Source: a virus. From it: DNA of 64,000 nucleotides. The notes beneath the pieces are model-generated. The model was not told where the DNA came from. It saw only the letters and a list, made by a program, of their open reading frames with translations, and searched no databases. The stretch is taken from IMG/VR virus record IMGVR_UViG_3300028388_006015, positions 1 through 64,000 of that record; one strand, 5' to 3'. The translations under genes were made by a program, and so were the position numbers. Positions 25,785-35,173 of this stretch are shown piece after piece. How positions within the stretch are numbered: position 1 is the first letter of the stretch; the number at the start of each line of letters is the position of its first letter.

Positions 25785-26216
25785 TTATTTATTCGCCAAA
25801 AGTAAAACAAATAATCCAGTTTTTTCACTTCCCGGATCTTGAAAATTGGAAAAAACAATGTCGTCAGTGAACGAATCGCAATTATGCAAACACAATTGAG
25901 ACATTATTCCTATAGTGTTTCCTCCTACAGAAACCTGAAAAGTGAGCGGAATCATTTTTTCATAACTGTCAACTAATGGACGCTCAATATAAAATGCTGA
26001 AAGAAAAGCAAGTTCATTAGAACCTGCAAATGATATTGTTTTGCTAAATGTCGCTATATCAGCGGTCACTAGTTGAATCTCTTCCTGCTGAAGATCATCT
26101 ATAACAAATGATGCCGTAACATCTCCTTCTGCCAAAAATGTACTGCGGACAGGAGATTGAGTTAGTGCAGGATGATATGTCTTTTTTGTATGTGATACAA
26201 CAATTTCAACGTTCAT
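25785..26216 (-). CDS. Small beta-rich protein of unknown function in the tail operon
   Basis: 143 aa, beta-strand alternation through most of its length ('ASFVIDDLQQEEIQLV', 'IPLTFQVSVGGNTIGI'). It lies 2 nt from the collar-domain gene, so it may be a fibre accessory or baseplate decoration protein. No signal peptide or membrane segment. Not recognised. Confidence 0.5.
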   Translation of the reverse strand: MNVEIVVSHTKKTYHPALTQSPVRSTFLAEGDVTASFVIDDLQQEEIQLVTADIATFSKTISFAGSNELAFLSAFYIERPLVDSYEKMIPLTFQVSVGGNTIGIMSQLCLHNCDSFTDDIVFSNFQDPGSEKTGLFVLLLANK

Positions 26217-26218
26217 AA

Positions 26219-28618
26219 TTATGATTTTGGTATGCGCTGTACCATTACAACAACATAGTAATTAGGATAATATGTTACTGGATCGCCACTCAAACCGTCA
26301 TTGCTTCCATCTTCAGTAGTTCCAACGATCAAGTGACTATGTGAATGTTCGTTGGTGTTTTTACCATCCAATGGATCAGCAAGTTCTCGACCGCCACCTC
26401 GATTAAAACCTGCATCACGGTGCGAACCTACTGCAGTACCGCTGTTTCTCGTATATATACGATGCGTGTGAGTGTCTGTGTTTGTGGTTAACGAGCCTGC
26501 TTCATGTGTATGAGGAGGAAGATTTTGCTTGCTAAGTGCAAAAGAATTAGATCCACCAACAGCTCCGATGTTTTCTAGACCATTTTCTGATGCATTGCGA
26601 TTGACGATGAAGCGACCTCTAAGATCAGGTGTATTGTTTTGACCGTTACAAAGAGCCCATCCGTAATACTCAGGAATTTGTCCTAGTCCACTTCCATCAA
26701 ATGCATTAACGGGAATATTGGATAGTGTACGAATCTCATACAACCAATGCTTGTCTTTTTCGACAGGAAAAGCGATCCATTGAGTTCCCGTGTAATAACA
26801 TTCAACTACAACTTTTTGATCTCCCCATTTTTGATAATCAATGTCAACAGCACTTAGTGCGTAGATAGGAGAGTCGCCTGGACCACTATAATTGCCGTAA
26901 ATCTCTATAGCATTACCGTTAGGTATGATATTTGCTTGAAAAATCAATACGAATTTATTACCTGCTCTTAAATCAGAGCCAGTGCAATTAAACAATAAAG
27001 GATTGCTTAAAGTAATATTTCCGGTAATGTATTGAATTTGAGCTGCAGTTCCTACAACAAGATCTATTTGAGAAGAGCTAAATGTTATTTCATACTCATC
27101 AACTCCAAGATTATCGCCAAGATCAATATTAAACGAAAATGTGCCATAATGGCGAGGATGAGCATTTAATGTTATAAATGGCGTGCCGAGAATATTACTA
27201 GAATACGATACTTGTGTGCGATCTGCAGGATTGGTTTTAAGATCACCATCCTCTTCAAACGACTCTTCATCATAATACCCAACATCATCACTCTGAAATA
27301 CTCGCCACTCAGTTAATACTCCATTAACTTTATAGCGATACCAGAATGCATAAGAGTATGCCGTTCTACTTGCTACTGTTAACGGAACCCAAGCATTATA
27401 GCTATTTATTGGATAAATTTGGCGAAAATCGTTTTGAGCGTTCAGATCTTCAGGAATACACCAAAGCTCAATATCATCAACATCAGGCGTTATTACGACA
27501 CGATATGCTGTGAAATAATCGTCCTGATCAAGTGTTGGAACGATAAGATTGATTTGACTGCCACTTTTTGTAGATTGCTCGATAATTTTATACGATCCAT
27601 CGTATGAATACAAGCGCCACCCGTCAAAGTCGCCATCACTAAAATCATCTGTTGATTTAAAACGTCCACCCTGACCTCCATTGATTGTAAATGTTCTACT
27701 TGCAGTATCTATCGTCCAATTTTGTGTATAAAACGCCCAACTAACATAACACACGTTCTTGTATCTCGGAGTGTTTGGCGCATCGTATTTAATAGCTTCT
27801 ACTCCAATAACAGGATTTTGTTGATCGCGCATTGCTTGTGGAATCGTCTGACTACGAAACTCACTACGCAACATCCAAAAATCACTACGTTTGTCTTGAA
27901 TAAACACAGTAGATCCCACATAACGAACCCTTGCAATATAAAACTCTTTACCACTAGTTAAAGGCGGTGGGGTATTTGAGATAGTTTCGAGAACAAATTC
28001 AAGATTGCAACTATCATACTGGTATATGTTTTTTTGATTTGATGTTGGAATGTGATCGAACGAAAATGTTCCGACAATAGCATACTGAAGATCGGATTCT
28101 GCTGCGAATACGCCATTTAATACAGCATTCGTATCATCCACAACATCGACAACGTCATATTCAAGAGTATTTCCTGCAGATCCAATAAAACGAATGCGAG
28201 TGGGGACTTTACTGGTACGTAATACCTCAGTAAATTTTGTATTAACACCAATAAGATTTCCTTGAGTGTCGATACTAACTGTTCCTTCTTCGATAGAAGA
28301 ATATTGATGGCTAATTTTTAACCAATACCAATTATTCTCTGCAGGAATAGCGATATTGTCTTGAGCAGGAAAGTCAAGAACAAGACCATCACTATCAATA
28401 GCATACGATCGAGTGTCGATTTTTATCGTTGGTGTGTTCGTTCCTTTCTCTACCTTGAAATTGTTCAAACCCACATCATCTACTGTACGAATGATGCCAT
28501 AACTGTAGGTTTGATCAATTATGAGTTTACGATAACCGTCTGTATCAAGAAAATCAATCAGACGCTGCAATTCAGGTTGCCCAATTTTAAGATTAGGTGA
28601 TATATTTAACTGACTCAT
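26219..28618 (-). CDS. Short tail fibre-like protein with phage tail collar domain
   Basis: 799 aa from ATG 28618, which overlaps the preceding stop by 4 nt (ATGA). The long N-terminal part is beta-rich, with an attachment segment ('NLKIGQPELQRLIDFL') and several repeat-like strands. The C-terminus is a collar domain as in T4 gp12 and MdpB-type proteins: 'PEYYGWALCNGQNNTPDLRG', 'SKQNLPPHTHEAG' and 'EHSHSHLIVG'. The repeated His-x-His pairs would bind a metal in the trimer. It likely binds a secondary receptor and locks the baseplate to the cell. Its place next to the baseplate proteins fits. Confidence 0.82.
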   Translation of the reverse strand: MSQLNISPNLKIGQPELQRLIDFLDTDGYRKLIIDQTYSYGIIRTVDDVGLNNFKVEKGTNTPTIKIDTRSYAIDSDGLVLDFPAQDNIAIPAENNWYWLKISHQYSSIEEGTVSIDTQGNLIGVNTKFTEVLRTSKVPTRIRFIGSAGNTLEYDVVDVVDDTNAVLNGVFAAESDLQYAIVGTFSFDHIPTSNQKNIYQYDSCNLEFVLETISNTPPPLTSGKEFYIARVRYVGSTVFIQDKRSDFWMLRSEFRSQTIPQAMRDQQNPVIGVEAIKYDAPNTPRYKNVCYVSWAFYTQNWTIDTASRTFTINGGQGGRFKSTDDFSDGDFDGWRLYSYDGSYKIIEQSTKSGSQINLIVPTLDQDDYFTAYRVVITPDVDDIELWCIPEDLNAQNDFRQIYPINSYNAWVPLTVASRTAYSYAFWYRYKVNGVLTEWRVFQSDDVGYYDEESFEEDGDLKTNPADRTQVSYSSNILGTPFITLNAHPRHYGTFSFNIDLGDNLGVDEYEITFSSSQIDLVVGTAAQIQYITGNITLSNPLLFNCTGSDLRAGNKFVLIFQANIIPNGNAIEIYGNYSGPGDSPIYALSAVDIDYQKWGDQKVVVECYYTGTQWIAFPVEKDKHWLYEIRTLSNIPVNAFDGSGLGQIPEYYGWALCNGQNNTPDLRGRFIVNRNASENGLENIGAVGGSNSFALSKQNLPPHTHEAGSLTTNTDTHTHRIYTRNSGTAVGSHRDAGFNRGGGRELADPLDGKNTNEHSHSHLIVGTTEDGSNDGLSGDPVTYYPNYYVVVMVQRIPKS

Positions 28619-30192
28619 TGCAAAAATTCTACGTTTAGTCCCCAATTATATGGGGTAAAATATTGTCTAAATATACTAATAATTTGTCGCTGAGAATACC
28701 GACCGTTGTTATTTCTTATAAAGAATTCCAACATGCCGTGACTATCAAGAAATCCAAAATCATAAGGTGTTGTTGCGAGTGAAAATTTAAAATCGTGCAA
28801 TGTTACAGTTCCAGTGTCATTATCTGTGCAAATAATAAAAGGAAGCACCTTACATACATCTTTTGTCATTCTCTTATGGTATCCAACACCAACACTTAAT
28901 ATAGCATCAACTTCTTCTCTAGGAGTTGCAGTGGAGCTTAATAGCGCAAAGCGTAATGGATATACCGTATCTGCCTGATTAACACTTATGTTTTGCACAT
29001 AATACCTACTAAAATCTCCGGTATAAATATTTTGCGGCTCAGTTTCTGCATCTTCACTCGTTAAACACAAAATCCCTACTGTAATATTTTCTGACGTATT
29101 GTCGTCAATCTCAAGATCAATTGTCAACATATAATTAAGCAAGTGATTGACGTTAATGAGCTTATCAGCATCAACATCCAATAAAACGTCTGTACCTAAT
29201 CCACTATCTGGTGGCAGTGTTAACGCTGCATTGCTTATAGTTTCTCCTGTATTGTATGTTTGATAGTTCGATATGTCAGAAAAGCCGTAAAACTGCTCGT
29301 ATCCTTTATAGAATGCATTGTAGTAGTATACATCACGAAACTCAGGAGATGCACGATCTAATACCCATCCGGCATCAAAAAAACCTCTGTACGCGCGAAT
29401 AAATTCATTGCATCCTTCATAACACAACAATCTTAAAATCTCCCCATTTATATTTTGCTGCTCAATTATACTGTTTTGCGTTAAGCGATCACGAAATTGT
29501 ATGTGAATATTATTTGCTATGTATTGAAGTTGTTCAAGAGTCTCACTTCCACACAAATATACATTGCGCTGCTCTAAATAACGCCTTAATAGTATTTCGC
29601 GATTGTAGAAATCCTCAAATACACGCGCATAATTAACAAACATTGAAAAGAAACACGCTACTGTCCTCCAAAACTGGAGATAGTGAATATCATCCAAGTA
29701 ATTGTCAGTATCTCCACGATTAATATAATTAGGAACAATGCCCTGCTCATATAGCTTTTCAAGTACATTAACGCACCACGGAAAAATTTCAGCACTACAA
29801 CAGCATGTGAAAAAATTAACAAACGGACTATCATTAAATGCGTCACCACACTCAATATCAATGTATGTTGCATTAATTTGAATGCTATTAAACGACAATA
29901 CACCAGTGTCGTCCGATCCAACTCGGCGATATTGAAACTGAAGAAACAAAGGGTCTTGTGGCGTAAATTCGCTATTGATACCAGCAAGGTTGGTATTACT
30001 CAATGGAATCCAATCACTCCACAGAAATCCAACAACAGACCAACGAAAATACTTTTCAAACAAACGCGTTCCCGTAACACCATCTACGTCGTCGGAATAA
30101 CTAACGAGCTCGTCAACTCCAACAAACGGATTAGTTGGATGTATTAGTAAAATGTCGCCTATCTGTGTTAAGTGATTATTTACTATTGCCAT
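28615..30192 (-). CDS. Baseplate wedge-like structural protein
   Basis: 525 aa, mostly beta-strands at the N-terminus then helical segments rich in Tyr/Phe ('FVNYARVFEDFYNRE', 'YYYNAFYKGYEQFYG'). A Cys run ('FFTCCCSAEIFPWCVN') could hold a disulphide or metal. Position between the J-like/Ig-like genes and the collar fibre, and the length, are typical of a wedge component that carries fibres. I cannot match it to a named family, so the role is inferred from synteny. Confidence 0.55.
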   Translation of the reverse strand: MAIVNNHLTQIGDILLIHPTNPFVGVDELVSYSDDVDGVTGTRLFEKYFRWSVVGFLWSDWIPLSNTNLAGINSEFTPQDPLFLQFQYRRVGSDDTGVLSFNSIQINATYIDIECGDAFNDSPFVNFFTCCCSAEIFPWCVNVLEKLYEQGIVPNYINRGDTDNYLDDIHYLQFWRTVACFFSMFVNYARVFEDFYNREILLRRYLEQRNVYLCGSETLEQLQYIANNIHIQFRDRLTQNSIIEQQNINGEILRLLCYEGCNEFIRAYRGFFDAGWVLDRASPEFRDVYYYNAFYKGYEQFYGFSDISNYQTYNTGETISNAALTLPPDSGLGTDVLLDVDADKLINVNHLLNYMLTIDLEIDDNTSENITVGILCLTSEDAETEPQNIYTGDFSRYYVQNISVNQADTVYPLRFALLSSTATPREEVDAILSVGVGYHKRMTKDVCKVLPFIICTDNDTGTVTLHDFKFSLATTPYDFGFLDSHGMLEFFIRNNNGRYSQRQIISIFRQYFTPYNWGLNVEFLQ

Positions 30193-30203
30193 ATACTATT
30201 GAT

Positions 30204-30575
30204 TTACCAAAACCAACACTCCTCCTCGTCATCTGCATTTTTTGCCAACCAGGGGCCGTCTGAACTATTCCATACCCAATATACAGTAACTGTCAAAACT
30301 GCATCAGGGTCTGTATAGATGTCTCCAATTGCAATTGCTCGAAATAAATAAATGCCGGGATCGTAAAATTCTATTTGAGGATTATATCCTGCATTCAATG
30401 GATCGTCGGGAAAATATTGACCAACAACACCATTAACGCGAAATGTGGCTTCTGTATAACTGAGTGAAGAGGAGTTTAACAAAAACCCCTCAAACACCCA
30501 GTAAATATCCGTAGGAATAACATTGCTGCTATTCTCAGGTGCATTTTGCAGTTGATTATATAATCGAATGCTCAT
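30204..30575 (-). CDS. Small Ig/PKD-like beta protein
   Basis: 123 aa. 'TEATFRVNGVVGQYFPDD', 'PQIEFYDPGIYLFRAIAIG' and 'AVLTVTVYWVWNSS' give the seven-strand pattern of an immunoglobulin/PKD-like fold. Ends with an acidic-aromatic tail ('DDEEECWFW'). It follows the 194-aa Ig-like gene after one base, and may be a decoration or cell-adhesion module on the baseplate. Confidence 0.5.
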   Translation of the reverse strand: MSIRLYNQLQNAPENSSNVIPTDIYWVFEGFLLNSSSLSYTEATFRVNGVVGQYFPDDPLNAGYNPQIEFYDPGIYLFRAIAIGDIYTDPDAVLTVTVYWVWNSSDGPWLAKNADDEEECWFW

Positions 30576-31160
30576 TTATGTAATAGATTCTCCTGGAAAA
30601 GAAATAACAGGCTCAGTAGCGCACACTTCAATAGCTGCATCGCTACCAACATTTCCACCAAGATATACTGTAATCGTCAAAACAGAAGTAACTGTACAAC
30701 ACTCACAGTCGCCGTCTGTACCAGGCTTTACAACTTCATATGTAAACGCATATACCGTACCACTCTCACTACCATCACCTGCTGCAGGATCATACGTACC
30801 TGCATTACCATCAAACGTTCCATTAGGTATTGGCGGATCAACAGTCCACGTACCTCCAACATCTGGAGTTCCATCGAGTTGATCTATTAACGTTATCACA
30901 GAAGCTCCCTCGGTTGTAGATATGGCTGTATTACTTCCGGCATCAGGACGTCCACCTACAGTAACTGTAACAGACGCAGGAGAATCAATCTCGTTAAACC
31001 AATATTCAAACACATAATCTCCATGAGCAACAGCACACATATCGAGACTACCAAGATAACCTCCAGTAATTGGTACGGTTTGAGGACCTGATACTTGCTC
31101 CCATTCACCTCCTGGATCGGGAGTTCCACCTAATTTAGCAAAAAGATTAAACGTGCACAT
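30576..31160 (-). CDS. Ig-like repeat protein, Bacteroidota adhesin type
   Basis: 194 aa with at least two Ig-like/PKD-type units of the sort common in Bacteroidota surface proteins: 'LGGTPDPGGEWEQVSG', 'LDGTPDVGGTWTVDPP', 'PNGTFDGNAGTYDPAAGDGS' and 'DGDCECCTVTSVLTITVY'. The C-terminal segment ('VGSDAAIEVCATE') has a shortened paralogue in the small ORF just upstream. Such modules are often exposed and aid host binding. Function in the virion is inferred from location between baseplate genes. Confidence 0.6.
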   Translation of the reverse strand: MCTFNLFAKLGGTPDPGGEWEQVSGPQTVPITGGYLGSLDMCAVAHGDYVFEYWFNEIDSPASVTVTVGGRPDAGSNTAISTTEGASVITLIDQLDGTPDVGGTWTVDPPIPNGTFDGNAGTYDPAAGDGSESGTVYAFTYEVVKPGTDGDCECCTVTSVLTITVYLGGNVGSDAAIEVCATEPVISFPGESIT

Positions 31161-31172
31161 GATTGTATATTT

Positions 31173-31307
31173 TTAACTTGGCGTACTACAAACTTCAATT
31201 GAGTTATCGGAACCTACGTTACTACCTACATACTCAACAAGAATTGTTAAATTGGGATCAATTCTCGTAACTGTGGTTTGTGTTGGTGTTAATATTGCTT
31301 CGTTCAT
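31173..31307 (-). CDS. Small ORF resembling the end of the neighbouring Ig-like protein
   Basis: 44 aa from ATG 31307. 'LTILVEYVGSNVGSD' followed by 'NSIEVCSTPS' parallels 'LTITVYLGGNVGSD' followed by 'AAIEVCATEP' at the C-terminus of the 194-aa protein downstream. It fills an otherwise empty 148-bp gap and ends 12 nt before the next start. It may be a real short protein or the remnant of a partial Ig-module duplication. The frame and the matching residues are what support it. Confidence 0.5.
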   Translation of the reverse strand: MNEAILTPTQTTVTRIDPNLTILVEYVGSNVGSDNSIEVCSTPS

Positions 31308-31308
31308 A

Positions 31309-32505
31309 TTAATTGGTGGTTAGTGTTTGTTGAAACGAAAAGTCAGGATTTAATGGATAATATACAGGAACAAGATTGCCTTGAATATCACTAATGATAG
31401 CACCATCTCCATCCAACATCAAGAATCCTCTAATTCTCGGAAGTTTGTTAATATCGACCGGAACATCAATATTTGGTGTGAAATATGTATCTGAGATATA
31501 CTTTACACCCTTTTGCGATTTCGCTATTGTTAATAAATCGTCCCATTCTACTGTTTGACCAGGCAACCACGTTACCGGATCAAGATATTTGCTCATTGCT
31601 GTTTGAGTATTGATGCGAACATCGTCTGCATTAGCATCAGCCTCTAATACAACTCTAAAGCTAATATCAATTGCCTGATACTCAATATTCTCCATAACAA
31701 TGCCAATATTAGCATTGCCAGGACTTGCTAATTCACTTAAAGACAAGTACGAGCTGATGCTTTGTGTTAGTGTTTGAAGTTCACTGCTCGATAACAACAC
31801 ACCATTTTGCGTAATTACTTTAAGTATGCTTTGTCCTTGATCGTTAGATCCGTGATATCGAATATCTAAAACATTTTCGTTAATCGAATGACACACTTGA
31901 ACAAGATATGCTAATGTCCCTCTATTGTTAATGTTCCACGAATTTTTAATACGTGCCTTGAAATTATCATCACTCTCATTATCTCTACCGCCAATGGCTT
32001 GATATTCATTAACAACGTATCGGTGTCCAGATGGAGCACTGTTAATGATCGTTATGCTTAGTGGATCTACATTCGTTGCACTACCTAAATCAGTACTGCG
32101 AACCCTTGCGTATGTGTATCCACTCGATGGAATAGCAACGTTTTTTGTCAATTCAAACGTAATACCGTGATTCCCCGTAAATGTATGAACTCCTTGCTGA
32201 TACACAGTACCTGCAGTACCAACAAGTCTTATAAATGTACTACTTCCCGCTGCTCCGAATCGTGGAGGAATGCCATAAAACTGAGCAATATTGTCAAGAT
32301 ATTGTCCTGACGCAAAATCAGGAAATAAATGAGTTTCCACAAGGGCAACGTCCTTAGCAGCTTTTTGACCTGCTTTACCCATACCCCATGCCATGCCTGA
32401 CAAAACACTATTAGGAGAAACCTTGGTTACATCAGCAGTGTTATTAATGATCATTTCAATAAACAACCGATGATAAAACTCACTATCTTGAACTCGTGTA
32501 AACAT
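31309..32505 (-). CDS. Baseplate J-like protein
   Basis: 398 aa with the P2 gpJ / Mu gp47-type pattern: an N-terminal helix ('HRLFIEMIINNTADV'), 'LDNIAQFYGIPPRFGAAG', 'FIRLVGTAGTVYQQG', the loop 'GGRDNESDDNFKARIKN', and the C-terminal 'PRIRGFLMLDGDGAI'. This protein forms the wedge core that links hub and tail fibres in simple contractile baseplates. It stops 2 nt before the Ig-like small ORF starts. Confidence 0.82.
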   Translation of the reverse strand: MFTRVQDSEFYHRLFIEMIINNTADVTKVSPNSVLSGMAWGMGKAGQKAAKDVALVETHLFPDFASGQYLDNIAQFYGIPPRFGAAGSSTFIRLVGTAGTVYQQGVHTFTGNHGITFELTKNVAIPSSGYTYARVRSTDLGSATNVDPLSITIINSAPSGHRYVVNEYQAIGGRDNESDDNFKARIKNSWNINNRGTLAYLVQVCHSINENVLDIRYHGSNDQGQSILKVITQNGVLLSSSELQTLTQSISSYLSLSELASPGNANIGIVMENIEYQAIDISFRVVLEADANADDVRINTQTAMSKYLDPVTWLPGQTVEWDDLLTIAKSQKGVKYISDTYFTPNIDVPVDINKLPRIRGFLMLDGDGAIISDIQGNLVPVYYPLNPDFSFQQTLTTN

Positions 32506-32507
32506 TA

Positions 32508-33434
32508 TTAATATGTTGTACTGTTTGTAATTATTTCTCTGCGACGACTCTCAACGACATATTCGTACTCAATACGATCTTGAATGGTCGTTATGTTTTT
32601 AATTGAAAAACTGCGTAAACTATCGTCAGTAAGAAACACTCGACTTACTTGCCTAAATACAATAGGAAATAAATTGGCATTAACGTTGCGATTTCCACCA
32701 ACATCAGACTGAACGCCTAAATCTGGAAATCTTGGATTGTCGCCTCTACGTAATCCGGCCAATATTGAAACAGATTGAGTTAGTGTTTCTTTATTATCCA
32801 ACACCACGATATCGTTATCAGCAAAAGCAAAATTACGATCAATGTCTTTGCCGTAAATACTCTCGTTTTCAATAGCTCCCACCGCACTCGTTATTGTACT
32901 AACGTTTTGCTGATTGATTAATGACATTTGCAATATCTGTCCTCCCTGACCGTCATATTGCTCTTCCGTCAGATCATTACTAACGGCAACGTCAACCCAA
33001 TCATTGTTTCGATCGTCAGAATTTGCTACGTTAGAAACAGCCCCTTCAAGATTTTGACCTCTTTTGAGTGTATGTGTTACATTGATCTGTCCAGATAAAT
33101 CAAAATTACGCCTACTTGTTCTATACCATCTTAAATTTGATAACGATCGAAACTTAACAAGCAGATCGTCAACAACATCAAGAAGCTCCCAATAAATAAT
33201 GTCGTAAAAATTATATGACTGAACAGTAAATGTTTGAGCAACATTTGCTAATGCGTCGCGAATACGCAACATCTCATCAATTGCCTCACTATTAATGCTC
33301 GTAGTTGTTCCCGAAAAGAATTGCACGATATTCTGCGACTGTTCGTCATAAAACACAACAGCGTCCTCAAGTAATTGATCGAGATCAAAACCTGTTTTAT
33401 CGTGAAAATTTTCTATAGCCTGTTCAACTGTCAT
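32508..33434 (-). CDS. Baseplate protein, possibly gp25/W-like at the C-terminus
   Basis: 308 aa from ATG 33434; a longer start at 33461 would overlap the upstream gene by 26 nt. The N-terminal 130 residues are helical ('EMLRIRDALANVAQTFT', 'WELLDVVDDLLVKFRSL'). The C-terminal part has 'SILAGLRRGDNPRFPDLG' and ends 'YEYVVESRRREI', the type of strand order seen in gp25-like wedge proteins. Assignment is by position between the 245-aa protein and J, and by the C-terminal pattern; confidence in the exact family is low. Confidence 0.55.
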   Translation of the reverse strand: MTVEQAIENFHDKTGFDLDQLLEDAVVFYDEQSQNIVQFFSGTTTSINSEAIDEMLRIRDALANVAQTFTVQSYNFYDIIYWELLDVVDDLLVKFRSLSNLRWYRTSRRNFDLSGQINVTHTLKRGQNLEGAVSNVANSDDRNNDWVDVAVSNDLTEEQYDGQGGQILQMSLINQQNVSTITSAVGAIENESIYGKDIDRNFAFADNDIVVLDNKETLTQSVSILAGLRRGDNPRFPDLGVQSDVGGNRNVNANLFPIVFRQVSRVFLTDDSLRSFSIKNITTIQDRIEYEYVVESRRREIITNSTTY

Positions 33435-33435
33435 A

Positions 33436-34173
33436 TTATATAATTGCTCGAACTCTATCAATTACAGTATTCAGTCCTCTCTGAATGAGATCTACTGAGA
33501 GATTTTCAATTCGATCTCGAAAAGTATCCATTTCCAATGGCGCTACTGCTACAAAATTAATAGCATACTGCCATATCATATTCATATCTTTGTTCTGATA
33601 AAACTTAGAATCGCGAATCTTTATCAGATAATTTTCGTTAAAAGTTGGATTATAAAAGTACAATTTCAATGGCTTACCATTTTCATCTAACGCGCTGCTC
33701 TTATCAATCATTGCCTGTAATACCTTTGTGCAGCCATAACCAGACTTCACTGCAACATTAAACACAGATGTTGACGGACTTGGAGTAGAATCGTCCATTT
33801 GATATTTATGGAAAACGCCTCTCTGAGTGCTGAATTTAAGAGCATTAAAATCCAAGACATTCTTATTAACTATGGTCTTAAGCGTTCTACCAAAATTACC
33901 TTGAATGGAAAAATCAATAGGGATAAAATTGTTAGTATCTAACGCCACCACTCCACCTGCTGTTTTTTTAATATTAACTACAGTAACACTATTACGCGTA
34001 ATACTGTCAGGCATAATTGGGAAAACAAGATAATCAATCATTCGGTCTTGACTATCAACCAATTCCAATCCAACGAGGTAATACTCAAAATCGTTAGGAA
34101 ATACTGCATTCAGTCCCGCTCTTCCTAAAAGAGAGAGTAGTCTACGATATTCCGATTGAACTTGAGTTGCCAT
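33436..34173 (-). CDS. Baseplate/tail-hub associated protein
   Basis: 245 aa, beta-rich, with an Ile/Val-rich core ('IDYLVFPIMPDSI', 'VTVVNIKKTAGGVVAL'). The pattern 'YYLVGLELVDSQDR-x-IDYLVFPIMPDSI' followed by 'VFHKYQ' resembles baseplate hub-proximal proteins of Bacteroidota phages, but I cannot name the family with certainty. Ends with a helix ('DLIQRGLNTVIDRVRAII') that probably packs in the ring. Flanked by spike and wedge genes. Confidence 0.55.
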   Translation of the reverse strand: MATQVQSEYRRLLSLLGRAGLNAVFPNDFEYYLVGLELVDSQDRMIDYLVFPIMPDSITRNSVTVVNIKKTAGGVVALDTNNFIPIDFSIQGNFGRTLKTIVNKNVLDFNALKFSTQRGVFHKYQMDDSTPSPSTSVFNVAVKSGYGCTKVLQAMIDKSSALDENGKPLKLYFYNPTFNENYLIKIRDSKFYQNKDMNMIWQYAINFVAVAPLEMDTFRDRIENLSVDLIQRGLNTVIDRVRAII

Positions 34174-34207
34174 ATATTAATGCTCTTGAAATGTGAAATT
34201 CTCCAAA

Positions 34208-35173
34208 TTATTGAGAAGAAACAACGTTCGATAAAATTGTTGAGAATGTTTGAGGCGTATTTCCGGAAGCTATTGCTGCTACAAGCTGCGCTTTAAATTG
34301 CAAACCACCGTCTCCTGGAAGTGGTACTGCAGCATTAATGGCTGTGTATAATAATTGAATACGATTATTTAATGTAACGAGCTCTTGAAGTAAAGCGTTA
34401 CCTAATACAATAGGCTGTCCTCCTTCACCTCCTAACGAAACAATGTTTGCTTCAAGAGTTATATCATTTTCAGCACTCACAGTTTGACTTGATGCTGATG
34501 ACTGTATAGCTCCGTCCTTCATCACAAATGTATTGCCAAATTCATCTGTGATTGTTAATCCTGTACCTGCTACATACTTGATTGTTGCACTAACATCACT
34601 ATCAACATCCTCAATAACAAGTTCAATAGCTTCACCTGCATCAATCTTAACAGTCTTACTTGCTTGAATTTCAATGTTGCCATCAACACTCATTGTTAAT
34701 AGCCCTTGATCTTCACTGTTAGATAATAAAACTTGAATATGTCCTCCTTTGCGTCGTAAACTATCAACATTTAACGACAATATGTTGTTACGCGCATCAC
34801 CAACAATCTCTACAGTGCCGAGATCACTAGTCTTACGCACATGAAATTGATCTTCTATTAGCCAATCAGATTCATCATTTTTATTGAGAATTCCAATTAT
34901 CACAGGCTTATTGTGATTAGCAATGTTGCCCATTATTACTTGACTTCCTAGATTACCTGCCTGATCAGGAAACTGTATTGCGTTAACCAGATTATTAGAA
35001 ATACGCACATTCCATACAACCTCTCCATTCTCACCATACACACCTAACATATGTGTTCGTAAACAACGTGCAATATACACGTCACGAGCTATATTGTTAG
35101 GTAATATTACATATCCAGTTGTAATTGGATATCTTTTATTCGGCACCCCTGTTGTTGATATACCTTTATTCAT
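34208..35173 (-). CDS. Baseplate spike protein (gp5/gpV-like)
   Basis: 321 aa from ATG 35173, overlapping the hub gene stop by 8 nt. The N-terminal OB-fold is suggested by 'GYVILPNNIARDVYIARCL' and 'VWNVRISNNLVNAIQFPD'. The middle has regular short strands typical of a spike beta-helix ('KTVKIDAGEAIELVIED', 'ENDITLEANIVSLGGEGG'). The C-terminus is 'PLPGDGGLQFKAQLVAAI'. It would form the trimeric needle that pierces the outer membrane. No lysozyme domain is visible, unlike T4 gp5. Confidence 0.68.
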   Translation of the reverse strand: MNKGISTTGVPNKRYPITTGYVILPNNIARDVYIARCLRTHMLGVYGENGEVVWNVRISNNLVNAIQFPDQAGNLGSQVIMGNIANHNKPVIIGILNKNDESDWLIEDQFHVRKTSDLGTVEIVGDARNNILSLNVDSLRRKGGHIQVLLSNSEDQGLLTMSVDGNIEIQASKTVKIDAGEAIELVIEDVDSDVSATIKYVAGTGLTITDEFGNTFVMKDGAIQSSASSQTVSAENDITLEANIVSLGGEGGQPIVLGNALLQELVTLNNRIQLLYTAINAAVPLPGDGGLQFKAQLVAAIASGNTPQTFSTILSNVVSSQ

